A stretch of DNA of 64,000 nucleotides from positions 3,769,192 to 3,833,191 of the forward strand of contig NC_133491.1 of assembly GCF_025370935.1 (NCBI RefSeq), written 5' to 3'. This DNA comes from Choristoneura fumiferana. Lineage: Eukaryota; Arthropoda; Insecta; Lepidoptera; Tortricidae. This document shows positions 63,009 to 64,000 of this stretch, piece after piece; position 1 is the stretch's first letter; each line of letters starts with the position of its first letter. Position numbers and translations under genes: made by a program. The notes below the pieces were generated by a model. It saw only the letters and a list, made by a program, of their open reading frames with translations, searched no databases and was not told the DNA's origin.

Positions 63009-63066
63009 AGGGGCTACTACTAAATTCAAAAGTCGAAGTTCGTATCGTACCGTCCCTATAGATCGC
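63009..63066. repeat. Family 1 MITE, half copy
   Basis: GGGGCTACTACTAAATTCAA, AGTCGAAGTTCGTATCGTAC and CGTCCCTATAGATCGCTCTT; the second arm is missing. Confidence 0.55.
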
Positions 63067-63164
63067 TCTTAAGCGATAAGGCCGCCTATTGCTTACCTTG
63101 TAATTTTCTCTGTGTATCTGTTTTCTGTATCGCTTACTATGTCTGGTGTACAATGACTGATGGT

Positions 63165-63355
63165 CAACGGTACAGACACGAATTTCACGGTACGGAATAC
63201 CTACCGAGGACCTGGGTTCGATTCCCAGTGATGGTCTTATTTTTCTGGTTTTTCTGTGCATCTATATTTCAGTTTGTATTTTCAATTTAGGTTTTACGGG
63301 ATGACCGTAAAAGTAAAAATTTGGAATTGAAATAAAAAATACAAAAAAGATTCCA
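63165..63355 (+). mobile_element. tRNA-derived SINE, family C, with tail
   Basis: ACCGAGGACCTGGGTTCGAT, TTTTCTGTGCATCTATATTT, GGTTTTACGGGATGACCGTA and the A-rich tail AAATACAAAAAAGATTCC. This copy shows the tail that is inverted in the 38 and 43 kb copies. Confidence 0.7.
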
Positions 63356-63554
63356 AAAAAAAACAATCTTAATTTGATTGCTTAGTAACGACATCTCTTG
63401 TCCGGGTGAGCGGTTAGTTCCAATGGAGTGCCGGAAAAGTTTCTCGATGAGGGCTACGGTATAGATGTCGCTAGTGTCACTGCTTAAGTGGCTAACATAA
63501 GAAACAAACAAGCTGAGATATGAGGTGCATAGGGGAAATTCGTGTCTGTGCCGT

Positions 63555-63640
63555 TGACCAACAGTGGTGTAGCGGTATAGCACGCGGTACGGAATACCGA
63601 GGACCTGGGTTCGATTCCCAGTGATGGTCTTATTTTATTT
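63555..63640 (+). mobile_element. tRNA-derived SINE, family C, head only
   Basis: ACAGTGGTGTAGCGGTATAG, CACGCGGTACGGAATACCGA and GGACCTGGGTTCGATTCCCA, identical in layout to 43170-43250. Confidence 0.7.
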
Positions 63641-64000
63641 GTTGACTGTAAAATGTACTTACGTCGCAAGGCACAATATGTACATAATTGTAGGACTGTT
63701 TTAATTTTATGTGACATCTATATTTATTTGTAGCTCACGATGGACATTAACTTATCTTTTATCTGTCGTGCTTTTGTTGGCTATATTTGTATTGTTAACC
63801 GTAACAAACCAATCTGAACCTTATGATTGAATCCGGTCACTAGAAGAGAGTGCAATTTGACTTGTAAAATTTTAAGACAATCTAGGTACCTACATAACAA
63901 TTAACATAGTGTACGAACAGTACGGTCCAGGTCAAAGATATGTTTACACTTTAGTACCTTGTCGCTGTCACTTCGTGTTCGAACTTTCGCACACATTACA

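Overview
The window looks like nuclear DNA from a moth or butterfly (Lepidoptera). It is AT-rich, its genes are split into short exons with standard GT-AG junctions, and it is full of repeats typical of Lepidoptera: tRNA-derived SINEs, palindromic MITEs and fragments carrying a tandem TCTG run. No bacterial operons, CRISPR arrays or true tRNA/rRNA genes were seen. All exon models were built by hand from reading frame, splice sites and remembered protein families, with no database search.

Five host genes can be modelled. (1) 26-4277, minus: the 5' four exons of an FHIP2 (FAM160B) homologue, a subunit of the FTS-Hook-FHIP dynein adaptor complex; the gene runs off the left edge. (2) 10395-34431, plus: a complete 12-exon TFIP11 (Septin-interacting protein 1) gene, a G-patch spliceosome-disassembly factor predicted at 774 aa. 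(3) 44434-46673, minus: mitochondrial pyruvate carrier MPC2 in three exons, with a diverged second copy of the last exon 5 kb downstream (39300-39596). (4) 47357-49042, plus: a single-exon FRMD4/INAVA-type cytohesin adaptor (Drosophila stepping stone). (5) 52064-55529, minus: an unrecognised five-exon secreted peptide precursor with tandem 33-residue repeats, each holding a two-cysteine ring and ending in Gly-Lys-Arg. FHIP2/TFIP11 and MPC2/sstn are head-to-head pairs.

Mobile DNA dominates the rest. A 5.5 kb I-like LINE with a 13-bp target duplication sits in the FHIP2/TFIP11 intergenic space. Intron 8 of TFIP11 (10 kb) holds a 7.07 kb Mutator-like transposon (19293-26363) with 17-bp terminal inverted repeats, a 9-bp target duplication and a five-exon gene for a transposase joined to a YqaJ-type nuclease; it split an older LINE. 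TFIP11 intron 10 holds an 80-bp higher-order satellite. The 3' half of TFIP11 exon 11, with its splice donor, has been amplified about 25-fold at 29822-33596. A solo LTR with a 4-bp target duplication lies inside a foldback-like element at 35.2-36.7 kb. At least six copies of one palindromic MITE and members of three SINE families are scattered through the window.

The strongest leads are the repeat peptide precursor, the amplified TFIP11 exon, the apparently intact Mutator/YqaJ element with its own duplicated exon, and the duplicated MPC2 terminal exon.
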